A DNA stretch of 24,601 nucleotides, from assembly GCA_035642125.1 (NCBI GenBank), contig DASQSZ010000203.1, positions 1 through 24,601 of the forward strand, given 5' to 3'. Below the pieces are notes generated by a model. The model saw nothing but the letters and a program-made list of their open reading frames with translations. It ran no database searches and had not been told where the DNA came from. The stretch comes from CALAED01 sp937891035. Lineage in GTDB: Bacteria > Actinomycetota > Actinomycetes > Streptosporangiales > Streptosporangiaceae. Of this stretch, positions 13,307 to 20,965 are shown piece by piece. The number at the start of each line of letters is the position of its first letter. The first letter of the stretch is position 1. The position numbers and the translations under genes are program-made.

Positions 13307-14530
13307 CTACCAACGGGCGGCGGCCACCCGGCGGCCGGTGCCCCTGCCGGCGCCGTTACCGGAGGTGCCGGGGGTGGTCTGTTCGATCTGGCGCAGGAAC
13401 TCCGCGTTGGAGCCGGTCTCCGCCATCTTGTCGCGCAGCAGCTCGATGGCCTGCTGCGCGTCGAGGCTGTGCAGCACCCTGCGCAGCTGCCACATGAGCC
13501 GGAGCTCGTCGGCGGGCATGAGGAGTTCGTCGCGCCGGGTGCTGGTCGAGTCGACGTCCACCGCGGGGAACAGCCGCTTGTCCGCGAGCTGGCGGCTGAG
13601 CCGCAACTCCATGTTGCCGGTGCCCTTGAACTCCTCGAAAAAGACCTCGTCCATGCGGGAGCCGGTCTCGACGAGTGCGGTGGCGAGGATCGTCAGCGAG
13701 CCGCCGTTCTCGATGTTGCGGGCGGCGCCGAGGAAGCGCCGCGGCGGGTGGATCGCGGTCGTGGCCACCCCGCCGGCGAGGATGCGGCTGCTGTTCGGGG
13801 CGAGCAGGTTGTACGCGCGGCCGAGCCGGGTGATGCCGTCGAGCAGCACGACCACGTCGTGTCCGAGCTCGACCAGGCGTTTGGCCCGTTCGATGGCCAA
13901 CTCTGCGACGGCGGCGTGGTCGGCCGCGGGCCGGTCGAACGTGGAGTGCGCGACCTCCGCGGCGGCCGGCACCGTCCGCTGGAAGTCGGTGACCTCCTCC
14001 GGGCGCTCGTCGACGAGGACCACCATGAGGTGGCACTCGGGGTTGTTCTTGGTGATCGCGGCGGCGATCGCCTGCAGCACCATCGTCTTGCCGGCCTTCG
14101 GCGGCGAGACGATCAGGCCGCGCTGGCCTTTGCCGATGGGGCTGATCAGGTCGATGATCCGGGTGATCGTCGAGTCGCTTTCCAGCCGCAGTCGTTCCTG
14201 CGGGTAAAGCGGAGTCAGTTCGCCGAACTCCGGCCGGTCCCGCCCGGGCGGGACGCCGTTGACGGCGTCGACCCGGATCAGGGACGCGTGCTTTTCGCGC
14301 CGGCCGGAGCGCGGCGGCCGGGCCGCCCCTTCGACGGCGTCGCCCATCCGCAGGCCGCTCTTGCGGATCTGCGCGGCGGGCACGTGCACGTCCCCGTGCG
14401 CGGGCAGATAGCCTTCGGTGCGCACGAATCCGTGGCCGTCGGTGATCTGCAGGATGCCGGCGACCGGGACGAGCCCGTCATCGCCCTGTTCGGGCTCGGT
14501 ACTGGCCACCGCATCGGTGGTTATGGTCAT
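13307..14530 (-). CDS. rho: Transcription termination factor Rho, short form
   Basis: 407 residues. An RNA-binding cold-shock-type domain (about 20-92) is followed by the RecA-like hexameric ATPase with Walker A PPKAGKT (143-149), Walker B VVLVDERPEE (about 170-179), and the Q- and R-loop regions ending in VETGSRMDEVFFEEFKGTGN. Rho unwinds or translocates RNA and ends transcription. Typical actinobacterial Rho is much longer (about 600-700 residues), with an N-terminal Rho_N bundle and a long Arg-rich insertion; both are missing here, only about 20 residues precede the RNA-binding domain. The normally strict (N/S)xSGTR element reads DSTSTR (327-332). These points suggest a paralogue rather than the housekeeping copy. 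AAGGA lies 9 bases before the ATG. Confidence 0.85.
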   Translation of the reverse strand: MTITTDAVASTEPEQGDDGLVPVAGILQITDGHGFVRTEGYLPAHGDVHVPAAQIRKSGLRMGDAVEGAARPPRSGRREKHASLIRVDAVNGVPPGRDRPEFGELTPLYPQERLRLESDSTITRIIDLISPIGKGQRGLIVSPPKAGKTMVLQAIAAAITKNNPECHLMVVLVDERPEEVTDFQRTVPAAAEVAHSTFDRPAADHAAVAELAIERAKRLVELGHDVVVLLDGITRLGRAYNLLAPNSSRILAGGVATTAIHPPRRFLGAARNIENGGSLTILATALVETGSRMDEVFFEEFKGTGNMELRLSRQLADKRLFPAVDVDSTSTRRDELLMPADELRLMWQLRRVLHSLDAQQAIELLRDKMAETGSNAEFLRQIEQTTPGTSGNGAGRGTGRRVAAARW

Positions 14531-14632
14531 GTGGGGAGTTCCTTTCCCTAAGTTTGTCGAATGGATATGGCGCAGGGGGTTTGGTCGTCCGGGGGCGCCG
14601 AGGCGCGGCGCGACCTTCCACGGATGCGGCTC

Positions 14633-14667
14633 GCGCGAACCAAGCCGTTGGCTTGCCGGTTCAGCGC
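14633..14667. other. Strong stem-loop about 100 bases upstream of rho
   Basis: GCGC (14633-14636), GAACC (14637-14641) and AAGCC (14642-14646) pair in order with GGCTT (14650-14654), GGTTC (14658-14662) and GCGC (14664-14667). The loop is GTT, and the 3' side carries a 3-base bulge (GCC) and a 1-base bulge. That gives 14 pairs. It is within the probable rho leader, but could also belong to a plus-strand transcript. Confidence 0.5.
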
Positions 14668-14878
14668 GTGGCCAGATCGAAATCGGAGAAGTCCACGGCT
14701 CTAACAGGCCGGACTGGAAAAGGCATCCTCACCGGCCCCAGCCGGGAGCAAGCAATGCCATACCCACCATACGCGATCTCAACCGCGGCCATCCGTTCGG
14801 TCCACGCCGCCCTGATCCCTGGTCAAGCCGTGGCACCGATTGAGCAGTGCCGGCCGCCGGGGCGGCGGCTGCTGAAGT

Positions 14879-15059
14879 ATGCGGCACCATGAGACCGAGA
14901 CCGGCCTGCGCGAACAGTTCCAGCAGCTCCAGGCGACCGGGGCAGGCTGGCCCGTCGCGTCAGCGCCGAGCTTCATCGGACGAGGACGCGCGCGTCCGCG
15001 GCGCCCGAGAGCAAGACGCGGCCGCCCGGCCGTGGCGGGGTGGCCGCGTCAACCTGTGA
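14879..15059 (+). pseudogene. Possible small hypothetical gene with an apparent frameshift
   Basis: From ATG 14879 about 33 codons have the strong third-position GC bias of real genes and give MRHHETETGLREQFQQLQATGAGW and a short continuation. The same frame then turns Arg-rich and unnatural. In the neighbouring frame the bias resumes near 14965 (SSDEDARVRGAREQDAAARPW) and ends at TGA 15057-15059. One indel near 14960-14970 would join the two into a protein of about 60 residues. No good Shine-Dalgarno precedes the ATG, and I do not recognise the family. It may be a decayed gene or chance. Confidence 0.25.
15015..15050. terminator. Stem-loop downstream of the Nudix gene
   Basis: GACGCGGCC (15015-15023) and GGCCGCGTC (15042-15050) are perfect 9-bp inverted arms around an 18-base GC-rich loop, 28 bases past the Nudix stop on the minus strand. 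There is no long T run, only TTGCTCT on the minus-strand side. Likely a terminator or an mRNA 3' end. Confidence 0.45.
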
Positions 15060-15077
15060 CGCGCCCCCGGCGGCGGG

Positions 15078-15560
15078 TCACGACCACGGCAGCCGCACCG
15101 GCGCACGCGGGATGTCGCCGCGCAGCAGCCGGGTGAGCAGATCGGCGAGCCCGACGGGATAGACGAGCGTGCTGGTGACGCGCAGCTCATCGACCGTCCA
15201 CCAGCGATGTTCGAGCAGGTCGCGCCGCTCGAACTCGTCTTGCCCCGACAGGTCCACGTGGTCGGTGGCCACTCGGGCGAAGAAGAACCAGTTCTTCTCG
15301 GCGCGCGAGACGCCGTCCACCGACCACTCGCCGAAGTCGAAGGCCACCGCCCGGTCGAGGCTGACGACGAGTCCCGTCTCCTCGCGCAGCTCACGGACCG
15401 CCGTCTCGACCGGCGTCTCGCCCGGATCGATCCCGCCGCCCGGGGTCAGCCACCCGTCCTGCGACCAGGGCGCCGGGAGCGGATGCCGGAACAGCAGCAC
15501 TCGGTCATCGGGCCCGACCAAGATCACCCGGGCCGTGTCCCGCCGAACCACCTCGCTCAC
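15078..15560 (-). CDS. Nudix hydrolase
   Basis: 160 residues. A complete Nudix box is present: GGGIDPGETPVETAVRELREETGL, with the Gly42-x5-Glu48-x7-Arg56-Glu57-x2-Glu60-Glu61-x-Gly63 spacing needed for Mg-dependent cleavage of nucleoside diphosphate-X bonds. The surrounding sequence (VILVGPDDRVLLFRHPLPAPW, then EWSVDGVSRAEKNWFFFARV) suits a MutT/ADP-sugar-type enzyme; specificity cannot be read. GTG 15560 is used with AGGG about 10 bases upstream. It stands between the GH16 gene (86 bases upstream) and rho, all on the minus strand. Confidence 0.85.
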   Translation of the reverse strand: MSEVVRRDTARVILVGPDDRVLLFRHPLPAPWSQDGWLTPGGGIDPGETPVETAVRELREETGLVVSLDRAVAFDFGEWSVDGVSRAEKNWFFFARVATDHVDLSGQDEFERRDLLEHRWWTVDELRVTSTLVYPVGLADLLTRLLRGDIPRAPVRLPWS

Positions 15561-15646
15561 GAGCTCACCCTAAGGCCCGCCGGACGGAACGCGCGGCGGC
15601 GTCCGTCAGCAGGAACAGCCGCAGAAATGACAGCGATCGCGGGCGA

Positions 15647-16462
15647 TCACGGAACGCCCGCGAGGCCGTCCTGGCGGGTGCGGCCTACGTAGAGGCCGCG
15701 GGCGCGGTAGAAGGTGTCCGCGGTCGGGCCCGGCGAGCCGGCCGAGCCCTCCATCTGCAGGTTGATGATGATCCACATGGGTTTGCCGACGAAGCCGCGC
15801 GCGTGGTGGACCGCCTTCCACACGCCGTCCAGGTAGTAGTGGATGTCCACGTCGGTGGCGTTCACCTTGGTGATCCACGCGCGGTAGCCGTGCCAGGTGC
15901 TGCCCGGTGACGAGACGCCGATGACCGTACTGTCCACGTCCGAGGGCGTGCGGAAGGTGTTAAACCAGTTGTTGGAGTTGCCCTTGAACTCCAGGATGTC
16001 GCTTTCGGGTGGCCAGCTGTTGACGCCGGTCAGCCAGAACGCCGGCCAGGTGCCGCGCGTGGACGGCGCCTGGAACTCCCCTTTGACCTCGTAGTTGGGG
16101 AACTGGTCCGTGACGACGACGTGCTCTTTGGCGTGGACGGCGCCCGAGTGGTAGCGGATCGGCAGATGGGGCGGGGCGCTGCTGGTGCCCTCGTCCCAGG
16201 AGATGCGCGCCGCTCGCAGGGTGAGGACGCCGCCGGCCAGCGACACGTGGTTGTGGTCGCCGGCGCTGCCGTACATGCGGGCGGTGCCGTTGTGGTCGGA
16301 GCCCCAGGGGTAGCGGTAGGCCCACTCCGCCTCGAAGGCGCCGTAGCCGGAGAAGGCGCTGGGGCCGATCATCGTTTCCCATGTCGCGGCGCGGGCCGGT
16401 CCTGGGCCGGCCAGCGAGGCGAGCAGCAGTGCGGCGACGCACACCGCGAGACGTTTGCGCAT
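15647..16462 (-). CDS. Secreted GH16-type glycoside hydrolase
   Basis: 271 residues. A signal peptide (about 1-25, MRKRLAVCVAALLLASLAG then PARA) sends it out of the cell. The catalytic domain has the GH16 layout: GTWPAFWL (137-144), then WPPESDILEFKGN with Glu153, Asp155 and Glu158 in the nucleophile/assistant/acid positions of the E-x-D-x-x-E motif (usually EIDIxE; here ESDILE). WHGYRAWITKVNATDVDIHYYLDG is the usual following strand set. GH16 enzymes cut beta-1,3/1,4-glucans, agars or related galactans; which one is not clear. No carbohydrate-binding module is attached. GGGAGGA lies 3 bases before the ATG. The region 16463-16583 separates it from the patatin gene upstream. Confidence 0.8.
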   Translation of the reverse strand: MRKRLAVCVAALLLASLAGPGPARAATWETMIGPSAFSGYGAFEAEWAYRYPWGSDHNGTARMYGSAGDHNHVSLAGGVLTLRAARISWDEGTSSAPPHLPIRYHSGAVHAKEHVVVTDQFPNYEVKGEFQAPSTRGTWPAFWLTGVNSWPPESDILEFKGNSNNWFNTFRTPSDVDSTVIGVSSPGSTWHGYRAWITKVNATDVDIHYYLDGVWKAVHHARGFVGKPMWIIINLQMEGSAGSPGPTADTFYRARGLYVGRTRQDGLAGVP

Positions 16463-16583
16463 CGGTCCTCCCGGTGTCGTACGGGTAACGCGGGAGGATC
16501 TCCGATCCGCAGGGCGATGTCCAGTTTGTCCCGTTCGGGCGACGGTTGACCTGCGAGATGAGCGGGAAAGCGGTGAAAATCGA

Positions 16584-17432
16584 TCAAGCGTTCCAGACCG
16601 CGCGTACCTCGTCCGCGGCCGCCGCCGACTGCGCCCGGCCGGCCCGGAAGGCGGGCTGCCACAGCGCCGGGTCGAGGACGTTCACCCCGAACACCTCGAT
16701 GGCGCCCTGGTCGGGTCCGATCGCGGCGACCCGCGCGGCGCCGAGCTCACGCAGCTCAGCCGCCAAGACCGTACGGGGGGAGACGTGGGCCATCGGCTCG
16801 AGGATGACCACGGCCGACGCGCCCTTGGCGAGGTCGGCGTTCGTGATCGACCGGGTCCCGCCGTCCATGTAGCGGCGGCCGTTGATGTCGATCGGCGGGA
16901 ACACGCACGGTACGCAGCAACTCGCCATCACGGCGTCCGGCAGCGGAACGCCCGAGTCGCGGTCCCAGACGACGAAGGCGCCGTCGGCGGTGTCGACGGC
17001 GGTGACGAGCAGCGGCCTGGCCGGCCACTCCCGGCGGGGCAACCGGAGCCCGATGTCGGCGAGCCGCTCGCGCGCCCCGTCGACCTTGGCCTCCAGCGCC
17101 AGCTTGCCCACCTGTACGCGGGCGTCCTGCGGGGTGATGCCCGGGTCGAAGAGGATGGCGAACGCGTTCAGCACGGCGTCCATGTCGACCGGGTCGCTCG
17201 GCCGGTCGGCGGCGCTCTCGCCGGAGAGCCCTTCGATCGCCTCGGCCACGTCCACGCCATGCGCGACGAAGCTGCCGACGATCGAGCCCGCCGAGGTCCC
17301 GATGATCAGGTCGGCCGTGGTGAGATCCACCCCGGCTTCCTTGAGCCCGGCGAGCATGCCCGCCTCCCACGCGACGCCCGCGATGCCACCGCCGCCGAGG
17401 ACCAGGGCCCGCCCGCTTACGTCGACCGCCAT
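16584..17432 (-). CDS. Patatin-like phospholipase
   Basis: 282 residues of the patatin/RssA-like group. Oxyanion loop GGGGIAG (13-19), nucleophile elbow GTSAGS (45-50, Ser47) and the catalytic Asp190 in MDGGTRS give the full Ser-Asp dyad with DG(G/A). No signal peptide, so it acts in the cytoplasm or at the inner membrane face, likely on lipids as an acyl hydrolase. AGGAG is 7 bases before ATG 17432. It is divergent from the YbaB-like gene and may lead a run with the GH16 gene (121-base gap), though that gap is big enough for a separate promoter. Confidence 0.85.
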   Translation of the reverse strand: MAVDVSGRALVLGGGGIAGVAWEAGMLAGLKEAGVDLTTADLIIGTSAGSIVGSFVAHGVDVAEAIEGLSGESAADRPSDPVDMDAVLNAFAILFDPGITPQDARVQVGKLALEAKVDGARERLADIGLRLPRREWPARPLLVTAVDTADGAFVVWDRDSGVPLPDAVMASCCVPCVFPPIDINGRRYMDGGTRSITNADLAKGASAVVILEPMAHVSPRTVLAAELRELGAARVAAIGPDQGAIEVFGVNVLDPALWQPAFRAGRAQSAAAADEVRAVWNA

Positions 17433-17608
17433 GCCGTTGCTCCTGTCTGTTTCCTTCCCCCGGCGCTCTCACATGTTCGCGGCTTTGGAGGGGCGCGTCC
17501 ATGCCATTCGATCGGCCGCGAGAAGAAGAGATGACGCACTGTGATCGGCTGCTAGCATGCGGGCGGCGAACCGTTATTGGTGCGGCAAAAGGGGCAGGAG
17601 GGCGGGCG

Positions 17609-18127
17609 GTGACGGATTTCGGCGCGGTCGGCGAGGGGCTCGAGCGCATCCTGCGCGATGCGGAGAGCGGGATGCCCAAGGTCGCGCAGATGCGTGAACG
17701 CATCGACGGGCTGGTCGGCAAGGGCGAGGCGGCCGACGGTCGGATCACCGCGGAATTCACCAGCGCGGGCGGTCTTTCCGCGCTCGAGTTGGATCCGCGC
17801 GTGCTGCGTCTGCCGACGGCGGAATTGAGCCAGGCGATCAGGGCCGCGGTCAACGCGGCGTCCAAGGATTTTCAAGAGCAGCTCACTCGGGTGAGCGGAG
17901 AGCTTTTCCGCGGCGACACCTCCTCGGCCACCACCACCGGGCCGCTCGGCCCGCGGGACGCCGAGCCGTTCCGAGACGCGGCGGCGGCCCTCGGCCGGCT
18001 GGACAAGATGGGCAATGCCTTCGCCGGGCAGATGAAGGAACTGCTGCGCGAGCTCACCGTCCAGCAGCAGCGCGCCAAAGAGGCCGCCGAGCACTATCGC
18101 GATCAAGGCCAGCGGCCGGCTTCTTGA
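17609..18127 (+). CDS. YbaB/EbfC-family-like protein
   Basis: 172 residues from GTG 17609, which has GGAGG 7-8 bases upstream; the open frame from 17501 has no such site. The N-terminal helix, then RITAEFTSAGGLSALELDPRVLRLPTAELSQAIRAAVNAA, is the YbaB fold pattern (strand, LxLDPR, then a long helix). YbaB proteins are small nucleoid-associated dimers. In actinobacteria many divergent copies lie beside WXG100/ESX-type genes and may be partners rather than DNA binders. That fits here: the gene converges on the T7SS-like unit (18171-20675), 43 bases apart. The C-terminal 60 residues form a coiled-coil-like helix (LGRLDKMGNAFAGQMKELL and onward). Confidence 0.65.
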   Translation: MTDFGAVGEGLERILRDAESGMPKVAQMRERIDGLVGKGEAADGRITAEFTSAGGLSALELDPRVLRLPTAELSQAIRAAVNAASKDFQEQLTRVSGELFRGDTSSATTTGPLGPRDAEPFRDAAAALGRLDKMGNAFAGQMKELLRELTVQQQRAKEAAEHYRDQGQRPAS

Positions 18128-18170
18128 GCGGGGCCGCCACCCGGCCGCGGCCGACGCGGCGACCCGCCGG

Positions 18171-19130
18171 CTACCGTCCGTACGGCGGCGCGTCCCGCGG
18201 CGGCGGCCGATGCACCGGTGGGCCCTGAGGCGGTGGTGCCGGTGGCGGTGGCGCCGGGTATCGCCCCGCCAGAGGGTTCGGCGGCGGCGCCTCGGTGACC
18301 CCCATGCGGCGACGCAGCAGCCGGACGATGAACGGCAGCGCGAGCCGCGCGGGCGGCGACATCGACCGCCCCATCGAGTCGTGGACCGATTGCTCGAAAC
18401 GAGGCGACTCGAGCGGCACCGGCTCGCCGCGCGCCGGTCCTCCAGGCGGGTAGCCCTGCCCCGGCGGCGGGGCCGCAGCGTACGACGGTGGCGGTGGCGG
18501 TGGACCTCCGGCCGGCCGGCGACCGCGGCGCCACGCGACGATCGGCAGCACCATCTCGATCACCCCGCCGAGGGCCAATGCGGCGGCGCTGAAGGACAGC
18601 AGCCCGGCGTCGATCTCGTCGGTGAACTCCGGGGGATCCGAACCGCGCGGGTCGTGGCGTACTTTGACGGTTGAGCCTTCGGGACGCGGGCGGGCGCCGT
18701 TCACCGTATGGGCCTGGTCGGGGCAGGCGAGCTCATGCGCGTAGAAGACGACCGTGCGCCGGCCGGTCGGGCGGCCGTCGGCGTCCCGTGTGGTCTCGGT
18801 TGTGGCCCTCCGCTGGACTCCCTGCACCTGGCAGTCGGCGGTCTCGCCCCACAGGCTCTTCGCGAGCGTCTCGGCGCCCGTCATCACGCCGACGACCATG
18901 ACGAGACCGCCGAACAGGGAGCCGAGGATCACCGCTACCGTGCCCTTGCCGCGCAGCACGTGGCACCCGGCGCCCACGCACGCGACGCCCAGCAAGGACA
19001 GCACGAAGAACAGGTCGGAGACGAACATCACGCCCGCGGCGGCGGGCACCTGGGTGAGCCAGCCGGCGGCGACGAGCACCCAGCCGCCGCGCGCCGACGA
19101 TCGGCGGAGGTGGTACGCGGGCTCGGTCAT
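18171..19130 (-). CDS. DUF3592-like membrane protein with Pro-rich tail
   Basis: 319 residues. Three helices in the first third (about 16-36, 39-59, 65-86), an exposed beta domain (about 95-172) with Cys100 and Cys136, a fourth helix (about 177-200), an RRGRR stop-transfer, and a cytoplasmic Pro/Gly-rich tail (about 205-319). The segment ADCQVQGVQRR, then VVFYAHELACPDQ, then GSTVKVRHDPRGSDPPEF, is the DUF3592 pattern (a small SHOCT/OB-like extracytoplasmic domain between helices). Function is unknown. It is the last gene of a unit with two T7SS-like proteins and starts 24 bases after the 393-residue protein; GGGAG is 10 bases before the ATG. It may hold or protect against the protein encoded just upstream. 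Confidence 0.65.
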   Translation of the reverse strand: MTEPAYHLRRSSARGGWVLVAAGWLTQVPAAAGVMFVSDLFFVLSLLGVACVGAGCHVLRGKGTVAVILGSLFGGLVMVVGVMTGAETLAKSLWGETADCQVQGVQRRATTETTRDADGRPTGRRTVVFYAHELACPDQAHTVNGARPRPEGSTVKVRHDPRGSDPPEFTDEIDAGLLSFSAAALALGGVIEMVLPIVAWRRGRRPAGGPPPPPPSYAAAPPPGQGYPPGGPARGEPVPLESPRFEQSVHDSMGRSMSPPARLALPFIVRLLRRRMGVTEAPPPNPLAGRYPAPPPPAPPPQGPPVHRPPPRDAPPYGR

Positions 19131-19154
19131 GTCTGCGGTGCTCCCTGGTGCTCC

Positions 19155-20336
19155 CTACTTGACCTCGCCCGTTTCCTTGATCGGCTGTCCGCCCTTGTAG
19201 GTGGGGCCGAGGTTGATCTTGCCGCTGTCGAACCGGGGATGCCCGTCGTCGACGCCGATCCGTACTTCGCCGTCCTGCTTGCCCCCCACGCCGCTGCGCA
19301 GGTTCTCGTAGCCATAGTTCTCGCCGACGTAGACCGTGTCCCCGCCGTCCGCGGTGCGCTCCCAGCCGACCTTTCCGCCGACGGTGTGCGCGCCGTGCTG
19401 GACCTTGGCCTCCCCTTCGACGCCCTGCAGGCCCTGGTCGCCGTACTTGACGTGGCCGCCGGCCGTCACCGTGTTGCCGCCGCCGGTCATGACGGTCGCG
19501 GTGCCGCCGACGTTCCAGGTGTGGTCCTTGTCGCGGTCGGCGTCGAGGTCGACCGCCTTCAGCGGGATGCCCTTGGGGGTGCCGCGCGGGGAGGCGCCGA
19601 GGTCATCGGCCCGGTTGACGTAGGCGAGCCCGGCGTTGGCGGTGTTTTGCGCCAGGTTGGCGAGCGCGGCGGCCGACCCGGTCGCCTGGGCCTGGACGAA
19701 GTCGCCGAGCGCGGCGTCGTTGCCCTTGAAGTGCTGGACGAGTGCGCTCAGCGCGGCGCCGCCCTGGAACACCGCCGCCACGCCCGTCGCCGCGCCGGCC
19801 AGGATCGCGGTGGCGCCGATCGTGATCTCGACGCAGGTGGCGGCGATCGCGAGGCACTCGGCGTAGACCGGCCCGCCCACCACGCTGGCCAGCGCGGCGG
19901 CCGCGACCACCGACAACGCGGCGATGAAGGTGCCCATGGCGACCGCGAACACGGCGTACACGAACAGTGCGTAGGCGAACACGGTCAGCGCGATGCCGAC
20001 CGCGAGGCAGAACGTGGACATGACCTCGAGCTGGGCGCAGAATTCCGTGACCTTCTGCTCGTAGGCGGTCCTGTCGTCGGCCGACCAGTCGTCGGTCGGG
20101 ATGGCCGCCACGGCCTGCCGTAACTCGATGCCCGTCTGCCGCAGCTGCTGCGCGGTGTCCCGCCAGGCCTGACCGGCCTTGTCGATGTTGACCGGGTTGC
20201 CCTTGCACAGCTTGAACTGATAATTGATCCACATCGCCGGCGGCAGGACGAACATCGACACGCCTGTCTCTTTTTGGGCGATGGTCATCATCGAGTCGGC
20301 GGCGCCGAGCGCGCTGATCGTCGTGGTCGTGCTCAT
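19155..20336 (-). CDS. WXG-like/transmembrane/Gly-rich protein, candidate type VII secretion client
   Basis: 393 residues, not a recognised family. The N-terminal part (about 50-108) is a helical hairpin with a turn at DDW (82-84) followed by SADDRTAYEQKV, similar to WXG100-type ESX clients. Strongly hydrophobic Ala-rich segments follow (about 110-200, four possible helices), then a small-residue linker, and a C-terminal Gly-rich, probably beta-strand domain (about 270-393) with repeats such as GGTATVMTGGGNTVTAGG and GGKVGWERTADGGDTVYVG. GGGGGAA is 8 bases before the ATG. It starts 36 bases after the 100-residue gene. The C-terminal domain may be an effector or a surface module; no typical toxin motif is visible. 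Confidence 0.6.
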   Translation of the reverse strand: MSTTTTISALGAADSMMTIAQKETGVSMFVLPPAMWINYQFKLCKGNPVNIDKAGQAWRDTAQQLRQTGIELRQAVAAIPTDDWSADDRTAYEQKVTEFCAQLEVMSTFCLAVGIALTVFAYALFVYAVFAVAMGTFIAALSVVAAAALASVVGGPVYAECLAIAATCVEITIGATAILAGAATGVAAVFQGGAALSALVQHFKGNDAALGDFVQAQATGSAAALANLAQNTANAGLAYVNRADDLGASPRGTPKGIPLKAVDLDADRDKDHTWNVGGTATVMTGGGNTVTAGGHVKYGDQGLQGVEGEAKVQHGAHTVGGKVGWERTADGGDTVYVGENYGYENLRSGVGGKQDGEVRIGVDDGHPRFDSGKINLGPTYKGGQPIKETGEVK

Positions 20337-20372
20337 CGTCTGCGTTCCCCCTGACTGTGCGGCCGCCGGCCC

Positions 20373-20675
20373 TCAGACCCGCCGGATCGTGCTGTGCTCT
20401 TCGGCGGACTGGTAAAGCTTGGCCGTCGCCTCGACGTTCTTGGCGTACTCGCCGAGCATCCGCTCGTGCGTGGCGAGGTCTTCGAACGCGAACTGGAGCG
20501 CGCCCGGGTAGGCAACCGCCGCCGCGGTGCCGGTCATGCTGAAGTCGCCGCCCTCGATCATCGCGTCGGTGTTGAGCCGGGTCCGCGCTTTTTCGATTTT
20601 GGGGACGAAGTCCCTGGTCAGCTCATCGGCGTGCTTTCTGATGCGGTCGGGGGTGAACCTGATCTCGCCGGGCAT
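20373..20675 (-). CDS. EspC/WXG100-like small secreted protein candidate
   Basis: 100 residues, all helical by eye: helix 1 (about 8-40), a turn at EGGDFSMTG (41-49) in place of WXG, helix 2 (about 55-90). Near the C-terminus Tyr88-x3-Glu92 (LYQSAEEH) matches the YxxxD/E export signal of type VII secretion clients. Length and layout fit the ESX EspC/WXG100 group, whose members leave the cell as helical-hairpin dimers. GGAG is 8 bases before the ATG. It is the first gene of a three-gene minus-strand unit and is divergent from the cold-shock gene. No EccC ATPase or other core gene is in the window, so export would rely on a remote system. Confidence 0.65.
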   Translation of the reverse strand: MPGEIRFTPDRIRKHADELTRDFVPKIEKARTRLNTDAMIEGGDFSMTGTAAAVAYPGALQFAFEDLATHERMLGEYAKNVEATAKLYQSAEEHSTIRRV

Positions 20676-20791
20676 GCCCTCGTCTCCACTCGATCTCTTT
20701 GGTCGCGCACCTGCTGAGTGTTCGGGTGTGTCGTCGGCCCCTTACCGTAGCGCGTTTGTCATCGGCCGCGGCACAGGGTAATCTTCAGGGG

Positions 20792-20820
20792 TTGCAGTCG
20801 CAGTTCCCGTACGTTTTATT
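20792..20820 (+). promoter_or_regulatory. Candidate promoter of the cold-shock gene
   Basis: TTGCAG (20792-20797) and TTTATT (20815-20820) are separated by 17 bases. Transcription would begin near 20827, giving a leader of about 140 bases, similar in length to the leaders of cspA-type mRNAs. Both boxes are only partial matches to the housekeeping consensus. Confidence 0.4.
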
Positions 20821-20938
20821 GTTTGTGAAGCGCTCGCGGAAGCTTGTCTGACAGCGGGCGTTTTCTCATTTCTCTGGCCAAGTTCGGCAGAGGTGAGCAA
20901 GGGTCCGCCACGCAGCCCCGATCGTCGAGGTGGCGAGC

Positions 20939-20959
20939 GGGAAGGCTCCCTTGAAGGAG
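20939..20959 (+). promoter_or_regulatory. Alternative hairpins that can hide the csp ribosome binding site
   Basis: CTCC (20946-20949) can pair with GGAG (20956-20959), the Shine-Dalgarno of the cold-shock gene, over a 6-base loop. TCCC (20947-20950) can instead pair with GGGA (20939-20942) over a 4-base loop, which frees the Shine-Dalgarno. The two stems exclude each other. Each is only 4 bp, so this is a suggestion of a temperature-sensitive switch, not proof. Confidence 0.35.
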
Positions 20960-20965
20960 AAGAGA

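Larger units (their letters stand above)
14531..15077. other. Long intergenic region upstream of the short rho
   Basis: About 550 bases between rho and the Nudix gene, both on the minus strand. It holds a strong hairpin (14633-14667), a second GC stem (GCCGCC 14853-14858 with GGCGGC 14864-14869), a possible small plus-strand frame (14879-15059) and the hairpin at 15015-15050. The rho promoter should be here, but no convincing -35/-10 pair was found. A long leader would allow Rho to act on its own message, as is known for rho in other bacteria. Confidence 0.5.

Noticed and set aside
18708..20123. 471-codon plus-strand frame across the T7SS-like genes
   Set aside because: Low-complexity mirror frame. 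The minus-strand genes have good ribosome binding sites, tight spacing and membrane segments.
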